Assembly: GCF_029076695.1 (NCBI RefSeq)
Contig: NZ_JARFIK010000002.1
Span: 1,178,001-1,242,000 of the forward strand
Source: Adlercreutzia equolifaciens
GTDB taxonomy: Bacteria > Actinomycetota > Coriobacteriia > Coriobacteriales > Eggerthellaceae
Length of the DNA: 64,000 nucleotides
Direction: 5' to 3'
Positions 1 through 10,837 of this stretch are shown here, piece by piece; the first letter of the stretch is position 1; each line of letters opens with the position of its first letter. A program made the position numbers and the translations under genes. The notes beneath the pieces were generated by a model. The model had not been told where the DNA came from, made no database searches, and worked only from the letters and a program-made list of their open reading frames with translations.

Positions 1-667
1 TGGTCTTCATGGCGAAGTCGCTGTGACGATGCTTGAGCATGTACCAGCCGGCCACGGCCATGGCCACGAAAGCGCCCATGATCAGCAGCGCGTCCACCGT
101 ATGGGTGTAGCGCGCGAAGATGGACGGATTGAACGCCGCCGCCCAGAAGTCGGTAATAACGGCCTCGTTGCCCGCCGCGTTCAGCTCGCCGCCGGCCGGG
201 GTCTGCATCCACGAGTTAGCGATGAGAATCCACAGCGCCGAGAGGCAGGAGCCGAACCACACGAGCCACGCCGACACCATGTAGAACTTCGGCGAGACAC
301 GTTTGCGGCCGAACAGCAGCACGCCCAAGAACACCGACTCCAGGAAGAAGGCGAACAGAGCCTCGGCCGCCAAGGGAGCACCAAAGATGTCACCCACGAA
401 CCGCGAATAATTCGCCCAGTTGGTTCCGAAGGAGAACTCCATGGTGATACCTGTGGCCACACCGATGGCAAAGGTTGCTGTGAACACCTTCACCCAGAAC
501 TTCGTGGCCGCCGCATCCTCTTCCTTGCGCGAGCGGTAATAGCGGGTCTCGTTGATGGCCAAAATCAGGCCGAGTCCGATAGACAGGGGCACGAACAAGA
601 AATGATAGGCCACGGTCAGCGCGAACTGGATACGCGACAACAGGGCCACATCAGCGAAAGCCTCCAT
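1..667 (-). CDS. cydA: cytochrome bd ubiquinol oxidase subunit I (3' end beyond window)
   Basis: N-terminal 222 codons of the quinol-oxidising subunit of the bd-type terminal oxidase, an integral membrane enzyme reducing O2 to water with high affinity. The visible part starts MEAFADVALLSRIQFALT and matches the CydA family: His22 lies where the heme b595/d ligand (E. coli His19) sits, Glu102 and Glu110 lie in the conserved AEALFAFFLES helix, and His189 in YTHTVDALLIMGAF matches the heme b558 ligand (E. coli His186). Several hydrophobic helices are visible. The start is fixed by AAGGGGG six bases before the ATG. The reading frame is open to base 1, so the quinol loop and C-terminus are outside the window. 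In an otherwise anaerobic genome the likely role is oxygen scavenging or microaerobic respiration, which is inference. Confidence 0.95.
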   Translation of the reverse strand, partial: MEAFADVALLSRIQFALTVAYHFLFVPLSIGLGLILAINETRYYRSRKEEDAAATKFWVKVFTATFAIGVATGITMEFSFGTNWANYSRFVGDIFGAPLAAEALFAFFLESVFLGVLLFGRKRVSPKFYMVSAWLVWFGSCLSALWILIANSWMQTPAGGELNAAGNEAVITDFWAAAFNPSIFARYTHTVDALLIMGAFVAMAVAGWYMLKHRHSDFAMKT

Positions 668-726
668 TGCACACCCCCTTTCTTCTCAGTGCGCCGCCCC
701 CTCCACGAGACGAACGCAGACGATTG

Positions 727-756
727 GATGATCAATTCATCAGCGAATTGATCATC
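727..756. promoter_or_regulatory. 12-bp perfect inverted repeat upstream of cydA
   Basis: GATGATCAATTC and its exact complement are separated by six bases, 60-90 nt upstream of the cydA start. On the minus strand it lies just after a TATGAT sequence (761-766) that could be a -10 box, so it would sit near the transcription start, as a repressor operator would. It does not match the FNR spacing TTGAT-N4-ATCAA. It could also be a hairpin in the cydA leader. Confidence 0.5.
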
Positions 757-806
757 AACCATCATAAACGAGGGAGACCTCAGGGAGCGTGTCAACTTAC
801 TAACGA

Positions 807-3524
807 TTAGAAGGTTATTTTCTCAGGTGAGACCTCGTCGTCGAGCAGCCTCTGGTAGAGCATCATCAGCTGCATGGAAGGATCGAGGCCCAAGTTCTCC
901 GCCAGATAGGTGCGACAGGAGAAGAAGGTGTCCAAAGCGGCCGTGCGCTGCCCCGAGGCCATCTGCGCCTCCATGAGCACCGCATAGGCGTCCTCCCGCG
1001 TCGCGTCGCGCTGCAGGGCCTCCCGGGCAAACCAGAGCGCCCCTTGCGGCTCGCCCGCCAACCGCAAATGGCGCGAGGCGGCAATCAGACTGTCGATCAT
1101 CTCGATGGAAAAGCGATTTCTCAAGGCGCAGATGGTGTCGTTGTCTCGCTCGAGCGGCAGCAGCTCTCCCGAAAACGGGCCGGTCACCTTCTCGTAGAGC
1201 GTCTCCCAGCTGCCGAAGGCCGCCGTATCGCCGAACAGGAGATGGCGCGTCAGATCCTCGAACTCCGTGACGTCGGTGGTGAACAGGGCCGGATTCAAGC
1301 GGCATCCATCGCGGTCGCGCGCTAAATAGGGGCAGGATCCGTCGAAGGAAAGAGCTGCCTCGAGATCGCGCCAGAGGCGGTAGAAATTCTTGGCCCCCGA
1401 GGCAGTCTGAGTTTCGGGCCACAACGCGCCCGCAAGCCCATCGCGTGTCAGATCGCGCCCGCGATTCAGGGCGAGCAACGCCAGAAGCAGCCTCATTTTG
1501 CGTCGCGTGAACTGCTGCGCCGGCAGTTCCTGATCGCCTCGATACACCTCGAAGGAGCCGAAGAGCCGAATATGGAGCAGAGGGACGCCGAGAGTTTTCG
1601 AGGCGTTATCGCGCCAGCTCTCCTTCATGCTCTGTCGCCCGCGATCACGGAGCGGGCCCACAGACCCCAGCGCTGAACGAGGCTGACGCCGACGACGGAA
1701 CGCACGGTACTCTTCCCTATCGCGGGCCACCTCGATCTGCGCCTGACGCAAGGCGGCCACGGCCGCAGGGCTGAGCACCGGGCTTCTTCGGGCTTCTAGG
1801 AATCCCTCGAGTCGGTCAAGGGCCTCGGCAGCCCGCAGCGATCCAAAGCCCAAGGGCCAGCCGCGTCCCAACCGGTTTTCCAAGGCGTCGTAGCAAAACG
1901 TCAGCAGCTCATCGAGCAGGGCGCTTTCCTCAAGGGAAAGCGAAGCCCCCTCGCTCTCCTCGGCTGAAGCGAGCACCTCCAACACCCAGGCAGCTGCCAG
2001 AAGCCACGGCTCGAGCTGCGTGTCATCTTCAAAAGCGAGCGCCGTGGCCCGAGAACGAACAGCACTCCACGTTTCCAGAACCCTCGAGAAGCCCTCTTGG
2101 GCCAAAGCCACGCGGGCGACAACCTCAAGGTCCCATCGCTGATCCCGGCACTGGCCTTCCTCCAGCGAGCCCTCCATCAGCGCTTCCGGGCAATCCTCCC
2201 GCGCTCCAGCATTCCCCGAAGCAAGCTGCGCCTCCCTGCCTGTCGCCTCTTCCTTCCAGCGATGAAACTCGGCATCCATGCGCCGCACCATCGTGGCGTT
2301 GCCCTGGGCTCGGCTGACCACTAAGGCCGTCAGGCGGCTTTCCTCATCGAGCCCCTCGGAAGCAAGGGACCGCTTCGCGAATTCGAGAGATCGCCGGGCG
2401 TCTTTTACCTGAGCATAGCCCCAGGACAGCATGGCATTGACCGTAGGACGTCGTTCAATGCGATCTCGCGCCACCGATTCGTACAGCTCGCAGAACTCCA
2501 CGGCTGCCCGGTCCCACAGAAGGCGCCAGCCCCACGCCAACAACCAAGAAGGAACCCTGCTCCGCGAGGCAAACGATTCCACCAGACGCACTGCACGCTT
2601 GGCCTGTCCCCGCTCCACAAGGCAGGCAGCCAAACGCTCGATCAGCTCATCGGCACTTTGGCTTTGCGTCGCCTCAACAAAGCCGCTCACCATGCCGCCG
2701 AAGGCCGCAGCGAGATCGGCCGGCGACAGGTCGACAGCGGCAAAAGATCCGTCGTCTTCACGCATGCCCAAATAGGGGTAGGCGCTCGCCAGCACCTCCC
2801 AGGCCTCCTGGGCCCGCCCCTCTCCCACGAAGGCGGCAATGTCATGCCACGTGCCCTGCTGAAGAACGAGCACCGCCCAAACGACGAAGGCCAGATCGAG
2901 GGGAAGCCCCTCCTGCTTGCACCCCTCCAAAAGCGCCTGCTGCCCTTCCTCGCCCCACTGCAGGCAGGCAATACGCTCCTCCAGGGCGAAAGGAGCTCGG
3001 CGCCCCGTCGGCTCTCCCCGCCCGTTGCGTGCGGCCTCCTCCTCGTTCAGCAACAGGTCGCAGCCGGTCAGCATCACGCGATCACGCTGAAGCGCGCCGA
3101 GGCTATCGCAAAAGGGCGTCATGGTGACCACCACCTCGCAGCCGCGACTGATCAACGAGTCGATGGCAGCCGAGAAGCTTTCGGCCCGTTCGTCCAGAAG
3201 AAGCGGTACGTCTTCGAACACTACGAGCGAGCACAGTTCGTCCACCGCCCATACATCGTCCACCAGGGTTCCCGCGTCCAAATCACGGAGAAAGCAGGGC
3301 GATTGGCCGTTGACCCAGAACACATGGGAGAAACCGAACACCACCTCGGCGTACTCATAGGCAATGGTCGTCTTGCCGAATCCGCCCGGGGCCACAAGGA
3401 ACCGCGCCACGGCCCGGTTCTGCAGCAGGCGCGCCACCACCTCCGAGCGACTCTGATGCTGTCGTGGTGCCACTTGCGCCGGGCGATGGCCCCGGCACGC
3501 AGCCTGCTGAACAAACGTTGACAT
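807..3524 (-). CDS. STAND-type ATPase / SARP-family transcriptional regulator with BTAD domain
   Basis: A 905-residue cytoplasmic regulator. Residues 45-53 (APGGFGKTT) form a Walker A loop, followed near residue 105 by a hydrophobic strand ending in ED, like Walker B. The middle is helical, repeat-like sequence. From about residue 654 (LFGSFEVYRG) there is a winged-helix DNA-binding domain, and from about 750 to the end a BTAD domain, the arrangement of AfsR/SARP activators, here with the DNA-binding module at the C-terminus. An upstream in-frame start at 3647 exists, but AAGGAG six bases before the ATG at 3524 decides this start. It is monocistronic, preceded by a 423-base gap with hairpins. 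Neighbouring cydA has its own upstream signals, so a regulatory link is only a guess. The target genes are unknown. Confidence 0.85.
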   Translation of the reverse strand: MSTFVQQAACRGHRPAQVAPRQHQSRSEVVARLLQNRAVARFLVAPGGFGKTTIAYEYAEVVFGFSHVFWVNGQSPCFLRDLDAGTLVDDVWAVDELCSLVVFEDVPLLLDERAESFSAAIDSLISRGCEVVVTMTPFCDSLGALQRDRVMLTGCDLLLNEEEAARNGRGEPTGRRAPFALEERIACLQWGEEGQQALLEGCKQEGLPLDLAFVVWAVLVLQQGTWHDIAAFVGEGRAQEAWEVLASAYPYLGMREDDGSFAAVDLSPADLAAAFGGMVSGFVEATQSQSADELIERLAACLVERGQAKRAVRLVESFASRSRVPSWLLAWGWRLLWDRAAVEFCELYESVARDRIERRPTVNAMLSWGYAQVKDARRSLEFAKRSLASEGLDEESRLTALVVSRAQGNATMVRRMDAEFHRWKEEATGREAQLASGNAGAREDCPEALMEGSLEEGQCRDQRWDLEVVARVALAQEGFSRVLETWSAVRSRATALAFEDDTQLEPWLLAAAWVLEVLASAEESEGASLSLEESALLDELLTFCYDALENRLGRGWPLGFGSLRAAEALDRLEGFLEARRSPVLSPAAVAALRQAQIEVARDREEYRAFRRRRQPRSALGSVGPLRDRGRQSMKESWRDNASKTLGVPLLHIRLFGSFEVYRGDQELPAQQFTRRKMRLLLALLALNRGRDLTRDGLAGALWPETQTASGAKNFYRLWRDLEAALSFDGSCPYLARDRDGCRLNPALFTTDVTEFEDLTRHLLFGDTAAFGSWETLYEKVTGPFSGELLPLERDNDTICALRNRFSIEMIDSLIAASRHLRLAGEPQGALWFAREALQRDATREDAYAVLMEAQMASGQRTAALDTFFSCRTYLAENLGLDPSMQLMMLYQRLLDDEVSPEKITF

Positions 3525-3947
3525 GATCGACTCCTTCCCCTTTTCCTCCCCGAACAGCGGGGATTCACCATAGGAAGAGGCCTGCCGCGGCGCAAGCAGC
3601 AAGAACCGCCGCGCCCTCGCCCTAACGCACAAGCTGCCGACGAGCAATGCCGCCCCTTCCTAGGTACAGGAAACAAGCAAGTCGCGCGAAAGCTGCAAGC
3701 AATGACACAGTGAGCTACCGGCAAGCCTCCCGTTCACTCGTGCCCAATGCCCCCTAAAATCGGCGCGCCCGAAGGGCGCAAACGTCGCAGAAGAGGCAGT
3801 GAAACCGCCCTCGACAAGCAAGTTTTTTGCTTGTCAGCAACGGAAAAAAGATGTCCTGACACGTCTTTTTCACCAAGACAACAAAAAAGGGCGCGACCTC
3901 GTCGCGCCCTGAAGTTGACTTACCTCGGCATGGCCGCAGGCAAGCCC
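3525..3947. other. 423-base intergenic region with three stacked hairpins
   Basis: This region separates rsfS from the SARP gene and holds no convincing gene. Going down the minus strand it contains a terminator (3883-3910), a 10-bp A/T-rich hairpin (3845-3870, AAAAAGATGT paired with ACGTCTTTTT) and a perfect 9-bp inverted repeat with a 5-nt loop (3813-3835, GACAAGCAA/TTGCTTGTC). The remainder, 3525-3812, should contain the SARP promoter, but I see no clear -35/-10 pair. Confidence 0.6.
3883..3910 (-). terminator. rho-independent terminator of the obgE-rsfS operon
   Basis: Ten-base perfect stem (AGGGCGCGAC/GTCGCGCCCT) with a 3-nt loop, followed on the minus strand by six T residues, 37 nt after the rsfS stop codon. 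Confidence 0.9.
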
Positions 3948-4433
3948 TTAGGCATCCGCCCCGGCCTCTTTGGCAGCCGCATCATCGGCCAGGAACTGGG
4001 CCTCGTGGGACAGCAGTTTGGCAATGCGCTCTGAATACTGCAGATCCGTCAGGCCGGCCTCGGCCTCTAGATCCACCACGGGGGCGTCGTTCCACAGCGC
4101 CTCCAGGCGATAATACTCGCGCGTCTCGGGCTGGAACACATGGACCACGATATTGCCGTAGTCCAGCAGCGACCAGGAACCATCGGGGGACATCTCGCGA
4201 TGGGTGGGCTTAATGCCCGCGTCCTCGCGCAACTTGTCTTCGATCTCGTCAATGATGGCATCCACCTGACGGCTGTTGGCCGCCGTGGCGATGATGAAGT
4301 AATCGGTCACACCGATCAGCTCGCGCACCTCCTGCACCACCACGTCCGTGGCCTTTTTCTCGTCGGCCGCCTTGGCGGCGATAAGGGCGCAGCGTCGCGA
4401 AAAAGCCGCCTGCTCGGCAACGGCATCGCTCAT
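3948..4433 (-). CDS. rsfS: ribosomal silencing factor RsfS (Iojap family)
   Basis: 161 residues. RsfS binds ribosomal protein L14 on the 50S subunit and blocks subunit joining under nutrient limitation. The family core is visible: VTDYFIIATAANSRQVDAIIDEIED, then GSWSLLDYGNIVVHVFQPETREYYRLEALW. It is last in the obgE-proB-proA-nadD-yqeK-rsfS run, the usual order in Actinobacteria, and is followed by a strong terminator. An in-frame ATG at 4475 gives a longer product, but GGAGG six bases before the ATG at 4433 supports MSDAVAEQ as the N-terminus. There is an acidic, alanine-rich tail after about residue 140. Confidence 0.95.
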   Translation of the reverse strand: MSDAVAEQAAFSRRCALIAAKAADEKKATDVVVQEVRELIGVTDYFIIATAANSRQVDAIIDEIEDKLREDAGIKPTHREMSPDGSWSLLDYGNIVVHVFQPETREYYRLEALWNDAPVVDLEAEAGLTDLQYSERIAKLLSHEAQFLADDAAAKEAGADA

Positions 4434-4551
4434 AGTCATCCTCCCTTTCAGGGTGTTATCGTCGTTTTGCTTCACCTTAGCACAACCTGGTGCCTCTCCC
4501 TTTCATCTCCTTAATCCGTCGAGGAACGGAAAGGAGCCGAATCGCGACAGC

Positions 4552-5193
4552 CTAGGGGCGCCCGTAGGGCATGTAGTCAGCGCCCTGGGCAGCGGTGAAA
4601 GGCTCTTGGGGCGGCATATACGCATTCCAAATATCGACCGTCTTGGAGTACATGGGGTGTCGGCGCTCCATGATAAGCTCGACCCAGTAGGCATACACCT
4701 CGATGAACAGCTCTTGCAGCGTCACGTTGCCGATAGCCTCGCGCAGTTTGGCCGCCCGCTTGCCCTTGCGCCCCGGCTCCAAGGCATCGGCAATATAGAC
4801 CACCATGTCCAGATCGCTCATGTCGGGCGCACCCAGCGTATGGCGATCGATGGCCTGAAGCACTGCCGGCGACAGGCACGAAAAATCTCGCTCCAGTGCC
4901 ACGGCAGCCGTCATGCCATGCAGCACGCGCGGCATGGCCTGCAGCTCCGCGTCGATCTCCATACCCAGCTCCGCGGCGCGGGCCAGAATGCCTGGATCGT
5001 CGTAGCCCTTGTCCCAATCGTGCAGCAGTCCGGCAATGCGCGCCTCGTCCTCATCGACGCCGTAGGTGCGCGCCAGCTCTTCCGCTGTCTTAGACACCCC
5101 CAGGCTGTGGGCGAAGCGCCGCGGGCCAACACGCTGCTCCAGTTCGTCGCGACGGGCATCGAAAAACGCCTCGCTATGGGATTCATTGGTCAT
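4552..5193 (-). CDS. yqeK: HD-domain YqeK-type diadenosine tetraphosphatase
   Basis: 213 residues. YqeK proteins are metal-dependent HD hydrolases that split Ap4A symmetrically to two ADP. The HD motif is His58-Asp59 in GLLHDWDKG. Further metal ligands are likely at His29 (RFAHSLGV), His92 (RVLHGMTA), His118 (DRHTLGAP) and Asp136 (YIADALEPGRK), all in the family order. The start at 5193 overlaps the nadD stop by 11 bases, and GGAG lies six bases upstream of it. An ATG at 5205 has its Shine-Dalgarno too close. Next to nadD this is the conserved NAD/Ap4A gene pair of Firmicutes and Actinobacteria. Confidence 0.9.
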   Translation of the reverse strand: MTNESHSEAFFDARRDELEQRVGPRRFAHSLGVSKTAEELARTYGVDEDEARIAGLLHDWDKGYDDPGILARAAELGMEIDAELQAMPRVLHGMTAAVALERDFSCLSPAVLQAIDRHTLGAPDMSDLDMVVYIADALEPGRKGKRAAKLREAIGNVTLQELFIEVYAYWVELIMERRHPMYSKTVDIWNAYMPPQEPFTAAQGADYMPYGRP

Positions 5194-5866
5194 GGGCGAC
5201 TCCATCCTTTCTGTACCACAACCCGTCCATCAGGCACGCAGCCACGGGGTCGGGAGTCAAGTAGCGCACCGAGAGCCCCTCGGCCAGGCGCGCACGAAGG
5301 TTGCTGGAAGAGATATCGAGCGGCGTGACCCGAAAGGGGTCCAGGCGAAAACCCTGCTCTTCCAGAGCCCTGCCATCGGTCTCGGAAAATGGGTACCCTG
5401 GTCGCGTGGCCACGGCAAAACGCGCCAACGTGGCCAAGCGCTGGCTTTCATACCAGCGGGGCAAGGTCAGAGCCGCGTCAGCTCCCAGAATGAAATACAA
5501 CTCCACGGAGGCCGGGCAGATCGTGCGCAGGGTGCTCAAAGTGTCGACGGCATAGGTGATGCCCGGACGGTCAACCTCCAGGGTGCTCACCGCAAATCGA
5601 TCGTTTCCCGCCACGGCCAAACGGCACCAGCGCACGCGATCGGCCGCCGGCGCCACCTTGCGGTCCCGCTTGAACGAGGGAATACCTGCGGGCATGAACA
5701 GCACGCCGTCAAGCTGCATGGCCTCGAGGGCCTGCTGAGCGCAGGCCAAGTGCCCGAAGTGGATGGGATCGAAGGTGCCCCCCATGATACCGAGCCGCGC
5801 CGGCGCACCGGCGCTTCCGACCTCTGCAAACGGCCCTAAGACGGCCTCCCGTTCCTCGCTCACCAT
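5183..5866 (-). CDS. nadD: nicotinate-nucleotide adenylyltransferase
   Basis: 227 residues. NadD joins ATP and nicotinate mononucleotide to give deamido-NAD, a step shared by de novo and salvage NAD synthesis. The nucleotidyltransferase signature GGTFDPIHFGH occupies residues 29-39, and the C-terminal ISSSNLR segment matches the second ATP-binding motif (ISSTxxR type). The N-terminal extension of about 25 residues before RLGIMGG is longer than usual, so the true start may be further in. An AAAGGA lies just upstream of the ATG/GTG pair at 5866. The gene is translationally coupled to yqeK downstream and lies seven bases after proA. Confidence 0.95.
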   Translation of the reverse strand: MVSEEREAVLGPFAEVGSAGAPARLGIMGGTFDPIHFGHLACAQQALEAMQLDGVLFMPAGIPSFKRDRKVAPAADRVRWCRLAVAGNDRFAVSTLEVDRPGITYAVDTLSTLRTICPASVELYFILGADAALTLPRWYESQRLATLARFAVATRPGYPFSETDGRALEEQGFRLDPFRVTPLDISSSNLRARLAEGLSVRYLTPDPVAACLMDGLWYRKDGVAHDQ

Positions 5867-5872
5867 GATCCT

Positions 5873-7150
5873 TTAGGAGCGCACCTGGCCATGGCCGCGC
5901 AGAACGTACTTGTAGGACGTCAGCGCCTCCAGGGCAAAGGGTCCGCGCGCGTGGATCTTCTGGGTGGAGATGCCAATTTCCGCCCCCAGGCCGAACTGGC
6001 CGCCATCGGTGAAGGCCGTAGAGGCGTTGGCGTAGACCGCCGCCGCATCCACCCGGGCGAGAAACGCCTCGATGGCCGCCTCGTCGGTGGCCACGATGGC
6101 CTCGGAGTGCTTCGTCCCGTAACGGTTCACATGGGCAATGGCCTCATCCACCCCGTCCACACAATGCACTGCCAAATGGGGCCCTAAGTACTCGGTGGCC
6201 CAGTCCTCTTCAGTAGCCGGCACCACGGCGCCCTCGGGCAGCCCGGCCTCCGCGGCAAGGCGCAGCACCTCTTCGTCGCCGTGAACTGTAATGTCCGCCT
6301 CGTGCAAATCGACCAGCACGGACGGAAGCACCGCGGGCGCTACGACCCGGTCCACCAGCATGGTCTCGGCGGCATTGCACACGCCCAGGCGGCGACATTT
6401 CGCGTTCATAATGATGTCGTGGGCCATGGCGGGATCGGCCGAGGCGTGCACGTACACGTGGCAGTTGCCCGTTCCCGTCTCGATAACCGGCACCTTCGCA
6501 TGCTCGACGCAATGGCGAATGAGCCCCGCGCCGCCGCGGGGGATGAGCACGTCAACCAAACCATGGAGCGTCATGAGCACATCGGTGGCCGCGCGATCGG
6601 TGGTGGTAAGGGCGCAAATGGACCCCTCTGGCATGCCGGCGTCCACCGCTGCGGCGGCCAGAATGTCCGCAATGGTCTCGTTGGAGCGCGCCGCCAAGCT
6701 GCCGCCGCGCAGGATGCAGGCGTTGCCCGACTTAATGCAGATACCGGCGGCGTCGGCCGTTACATTGGGGCGCGCCTCGTAGACCATGGCCACCACACCC
6801 AAAGGCACGCTTACCCGGGTGAGTTCAATGCCGTTGTACAGCGTCGACTCCATGGACACCACGCCCAGAGGATCGGGAAGCTCGCGCAGCTCCTCCAACG
6901 CCGCGGCCATGGCCTCGACGCGCTCGGCATTCAGCATGAGTCGGTCGAGAAGGGCCTCGCTGGTGCCCGCCTCTCGAGCAGCAGCCATATCGGCCTCGTT
7001 GGCCATGACAATCTCGGGGCTGTGGTCACGCAGCGACGCAGCCATGGCCGTCAGCGCGTTATTGCGCTCCTCGCCGGTGGTCACCGCCAGCTGAACGCTG
7101 GCCTGCTTGGCCTCTTCAGCTAAGGCTACTACTTCCTCGCGCAGTTCCAA
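5873..7150 (-). CDS. proA: glutamate-5-semialdehyde dehydrogenase (gamma-glutamyl phosphate reductase)
   Basis: 425 residues. ProA is the NADPH-dependent reductase that converts gamma-glutamyl phosphate to glutamate semialdehyde, the second step of proline synthesis. The aldehyde-dehydrogenase fold is plain, with PLGVVAMVYEARPNVTADAAG near residue 115, the GNACILRGG segment, and the catalytic cysteine in CRRLGVCNAAETML. The start codon is TTG, supported by AAGGGAG six bases upstream. proB lies 53 bases before it and nadD seven bases after, so all belong to one transcript. Confidence 0.96.
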   Translation of the reverse strand: MELREEVVALAEEAKQASVQLAVTTGEERNNALTAMAASLRDHSPEIVMANEADMAAAREAGTSEALLDRLMLNAERVEAMAAALEELRELPDPLGVVSMESTLYNGIELTRVSVPLGVVAMVYEARPNVTADAAGICIKSGNACILRGGSLAARSNETIADILAAAAVDAGMPEGSICALTTTDRAATDVLMTLHGLVDVLIPRGGAGLIRHCVEHAKVPVIETGTGNCHVYVHASADPAMAHDIIMNAKCRRLGVCNAAETMLVDRVVAPAVLPSVLVDLHEADITVHGDEEVLRLAAEAGLPEGAVVPATEEDWATEYLGPHLAVHCVDGVDEAIAHVNRYGTKHSEAIVATDEAAIEAFLARVDAAAVYANASTAFTDGGQFGLGAEIGISTQKIHARGPFALEALTSYKYVLRGHGQVRS

Positions 7151-7203
7151 CAGATGCTCCCTTCAAACATGAAACGCCCCGTTGCAGGAGGGGCATCCAC
7201 TAC

Positions 7204-8342
7204 CTACTCAAAGACTACCAGTTCGTCGCGATGGATGATGGGCTTATCGGCCAAGATGGACAAAAGGCGATTGGCTGCCACTTCCTCGCGCGTCTTTCCT
7301 ACCGCCAGAGCGATAAGGTCGCTGGTGGCCGCCGCTTTGCCACGAGCGAACACGTGACCCGTCTCATCGGCCACGTCGATCACGTCGTCGTAGTCGAAAT
7401 CGCCCTTGACGGCTCGCACGCCTACCGAGAGCAGCGACTTGCCACGCTCCACCAGGGCCGCACGGGCGCCCTCATCCACCACTACGGTGCCGTGCACCGC
7501 GTCGCCCAAGGCAATCCACAGCTTCTTCGGGGTAATTTCATGGGGTCGCTCAGGCGCCGTGAACAGCGTGCCGACGGACTTCCCCGCCGCCACGTCCACG
7601 ATGGCCTCAGGGGTGCGTCCCTGGCAGATGACCATGGGAATGCCCGCGGCCATGAGCACGCGGGCCGCCTTGATCTTGGTGATCATGCCGCCCGAGCCCA
7701 CACCGGACACCGCCCCGCCGGCCGCGGCCAGGATGTCGCGGCTGACGCGATCCACCTGGGGGATCAACGTGGCCGCAGGATCAATCTGGGGGTTGGCCGT
7801 GTACAGGCCGTCGATATCCGACAGGATGACCATGAGGTCGGCGTCGATAAGGCAGGCCACCAGGGCGGCCAGGGTATCGTTGTCGCCGAAGCGAATCTGC
7901 TCCACCGATACCGTGTCGTTCTCGTTGACAATGGGCACCACACCCAGCTCCAACAAGCGATTAAGCGTGTCGCGAGCGTGGAGGTAGGCGCTGCGATCGG
8001 CCGTATCGCGCCGCGTGAGCAACACCACTGAGGTGAGCATATCGTAGGGAGCGAAGGCCTGGGCGTAGGCCGTGGACAGGGCGCTCTGCCCCACCGAAGC
8101 CGCCGCCTGCAGGCTGGGCATGTCCTCGGGGCGCTTGGCAATCCCCAGGGCCTCCAGGCCGCAGGCAATGGCCGCCGAGGTAACCACGATGGGCTCCCAG
8201 CCAGCCTGGCGCACCTGAGCCAGCTGAGCGGCCAGGTCGTCCAGGAAACCGTAGTCGATGGAACTTTCCGAGGTGGTGAGCGTGGCCGAGCCGATCTTCA
8301 CCACCAGGCGCTTGGCGCGCGCCGTCTTCTCTTGCGCGGTCA

Positions 8343-8343
<1 letters not shown>
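7204..8343 (-). CDS. proB: glutamate 5-kinase with PUA domain
   Basis: 379 residues. ProB phosphorylates glutamate to gamma-glutamyl phosphate and is normally the proline-feedback-inhibited step. The amino-acid-kinase domain runs from KRLVVKIGSATLT to about residue 260, including the substrate segment IVNENDTVSVEQIRFGDNDTLAA and SGVGSGGMITKIKAA. The C-terminal 100 residues form a PUA domain (LWIALGDAVHGTVVVDEGARAAL). The length equals the long E. coli form. The start codon overlaps the obgE stop by one base (TAATG), indicating translational coupling. Confidence 0.96.
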
Positions 8344-10064
<1,721 letters not shown>

Positions 10065-10095
10065 CTTGCGATTCTTTCACGTTCTCCATACACAA

Positions 10096-10126
10096 CAATG
10101 CCCCCCGAGAGGATCGGAGGGCATTG
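10096..10126 (-). terminator. terminator of rplU-rpmA
   Basis: CAATGCCC pairs with GGGCATTG in a 31-base hairpin that also contains CCGA/TCGG. A T-rich stretch (TTGTTGTG) follows on the minus strand. It lies 41 nt after the rpmA stop. Confidence 0.75.
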
Positions 10127-10166
10127 CTACCAGCTTGATGTTACGCAGTCGTTGAGACTGAAGCGT

Positions 10167-10427
10167 TTAGGCGGTCTGCTCAGCGGGGATCACGTGGATC
10201 TTGCGCTTATCGCCACGCGTGAACTTCAGCGTGCCGTCGCACAGAGCGAACAGGGTGTCGTCCTTGCCGCGGCCCACGTTCTCACCGGGGTGGAAATGGG
10301 TGCCGCGCTGACGAACGATGATGTTGCCCGTCTTCACGACCTCGCCGGCGAACTTCTTCACGCCCAGTCGCTGTGCGTGGGAGTCACGACCGTTACGGGT
10401 AGAGCCCAAGCCTTTCTTGTGTGCCAT
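10167..10427 (-). CDS. rpmA: 50S ribosomal protein L27
   Basis: 86 residues. L27 lies near the peptidyl-transferase centre with its N-terminal tail. The sequence begins [16 protein letters not shown] and carries [40 protein letters not shown], the whole family core. There is no cleavable N-terminal extension of the Firmicutes type, since the conserved AHKKG follows the initiator directly. It lies 22 bases after rplU and is followed by a terminator. Confidence 0.98.
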   Translation of the reverse strand: MAHKKGLGSTRNGRDSHAQRLGVKKFAGEVVKTGNIIVRQRGTHFHPGENVGRGKDDTLFALCDGTLKFTRGDKRKIHVIPAEQTA

Positions 10428-10449
10428 GAGAGATTCCTCCTTTACCCGT

Positions 10450-10770
10450 TTACTCGGCCTTAGCCGTACCGACGGATTCGATCTTGACGCGGGTCAGGTT
10501 CTGACGATGACCGCGCAGCTTCTTGTAGTTCTTGCGCTTCTTGAACTTGAAGACCAACTGCTTGTCGCCCTTGAACTGCTCGAGCACCGTAGCGACAACC
10601 TTCGTCTTGGCAGCCTTCGCGGGGTCGGCCTCGACCTTGTCGCCGTCCACCACGCAAATGGCTTCCAGCTCGACCTTGTCGCCGGGCTCCACGTTGAGCT
10701 TCTCGATGTTGATCTTGTCTCCGGGGGCGACTTTGTACTGCTTGCCGCCCGTTTTCACGATTGCGTACAT
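10450..10770 (-). CDS. rplU: 50S ribosomal protein L21
   Basis: 106 residues, the usual length. It starts [18 protein letters not shown] and ends with the 23S-binding segment [27 protein letters not shown] precedes the ATG by seven bases, and a strong promoter lies about 40 bases upstream. It is first gene of the rplU-rpmA pair. Confidence 0.98.
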   Translation of the reverse strand: MYAIVKTGGKQYKVAPGDKINIEKLNVEPGDKVELEAICVVDGDKVEADPAKAAKTKVVATVLEQFKGDKQLVFKFKKRKNYKKLRGHRQNLTRVKIESVGTAKAE

Positions 10771-10808
10771 GTATATTTCTCCTTGAATGTGACTAAACGC
10801 AAGGCGAT

Positions 10809-10837
10809 ATCTTACCAGCGTGATCCCCCTCCGTCAA
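10809..10837 (-). promoter_or_regulatory. rplU promoter
   Basis: On the minus strand TTGACG, a 17-base spacer and TAAGAT form a near-consensus sigma-70-type promoter. Transcription would begin about 30 bases before the rplU ATG, leaving little room for an L21 leader structure. Confidence 0.8.

Noticed and set aside
727-756. FNR box at cydA
   Set aside because: TTGAT and ATCAA half-sites occur, but with one base between them rather than four.
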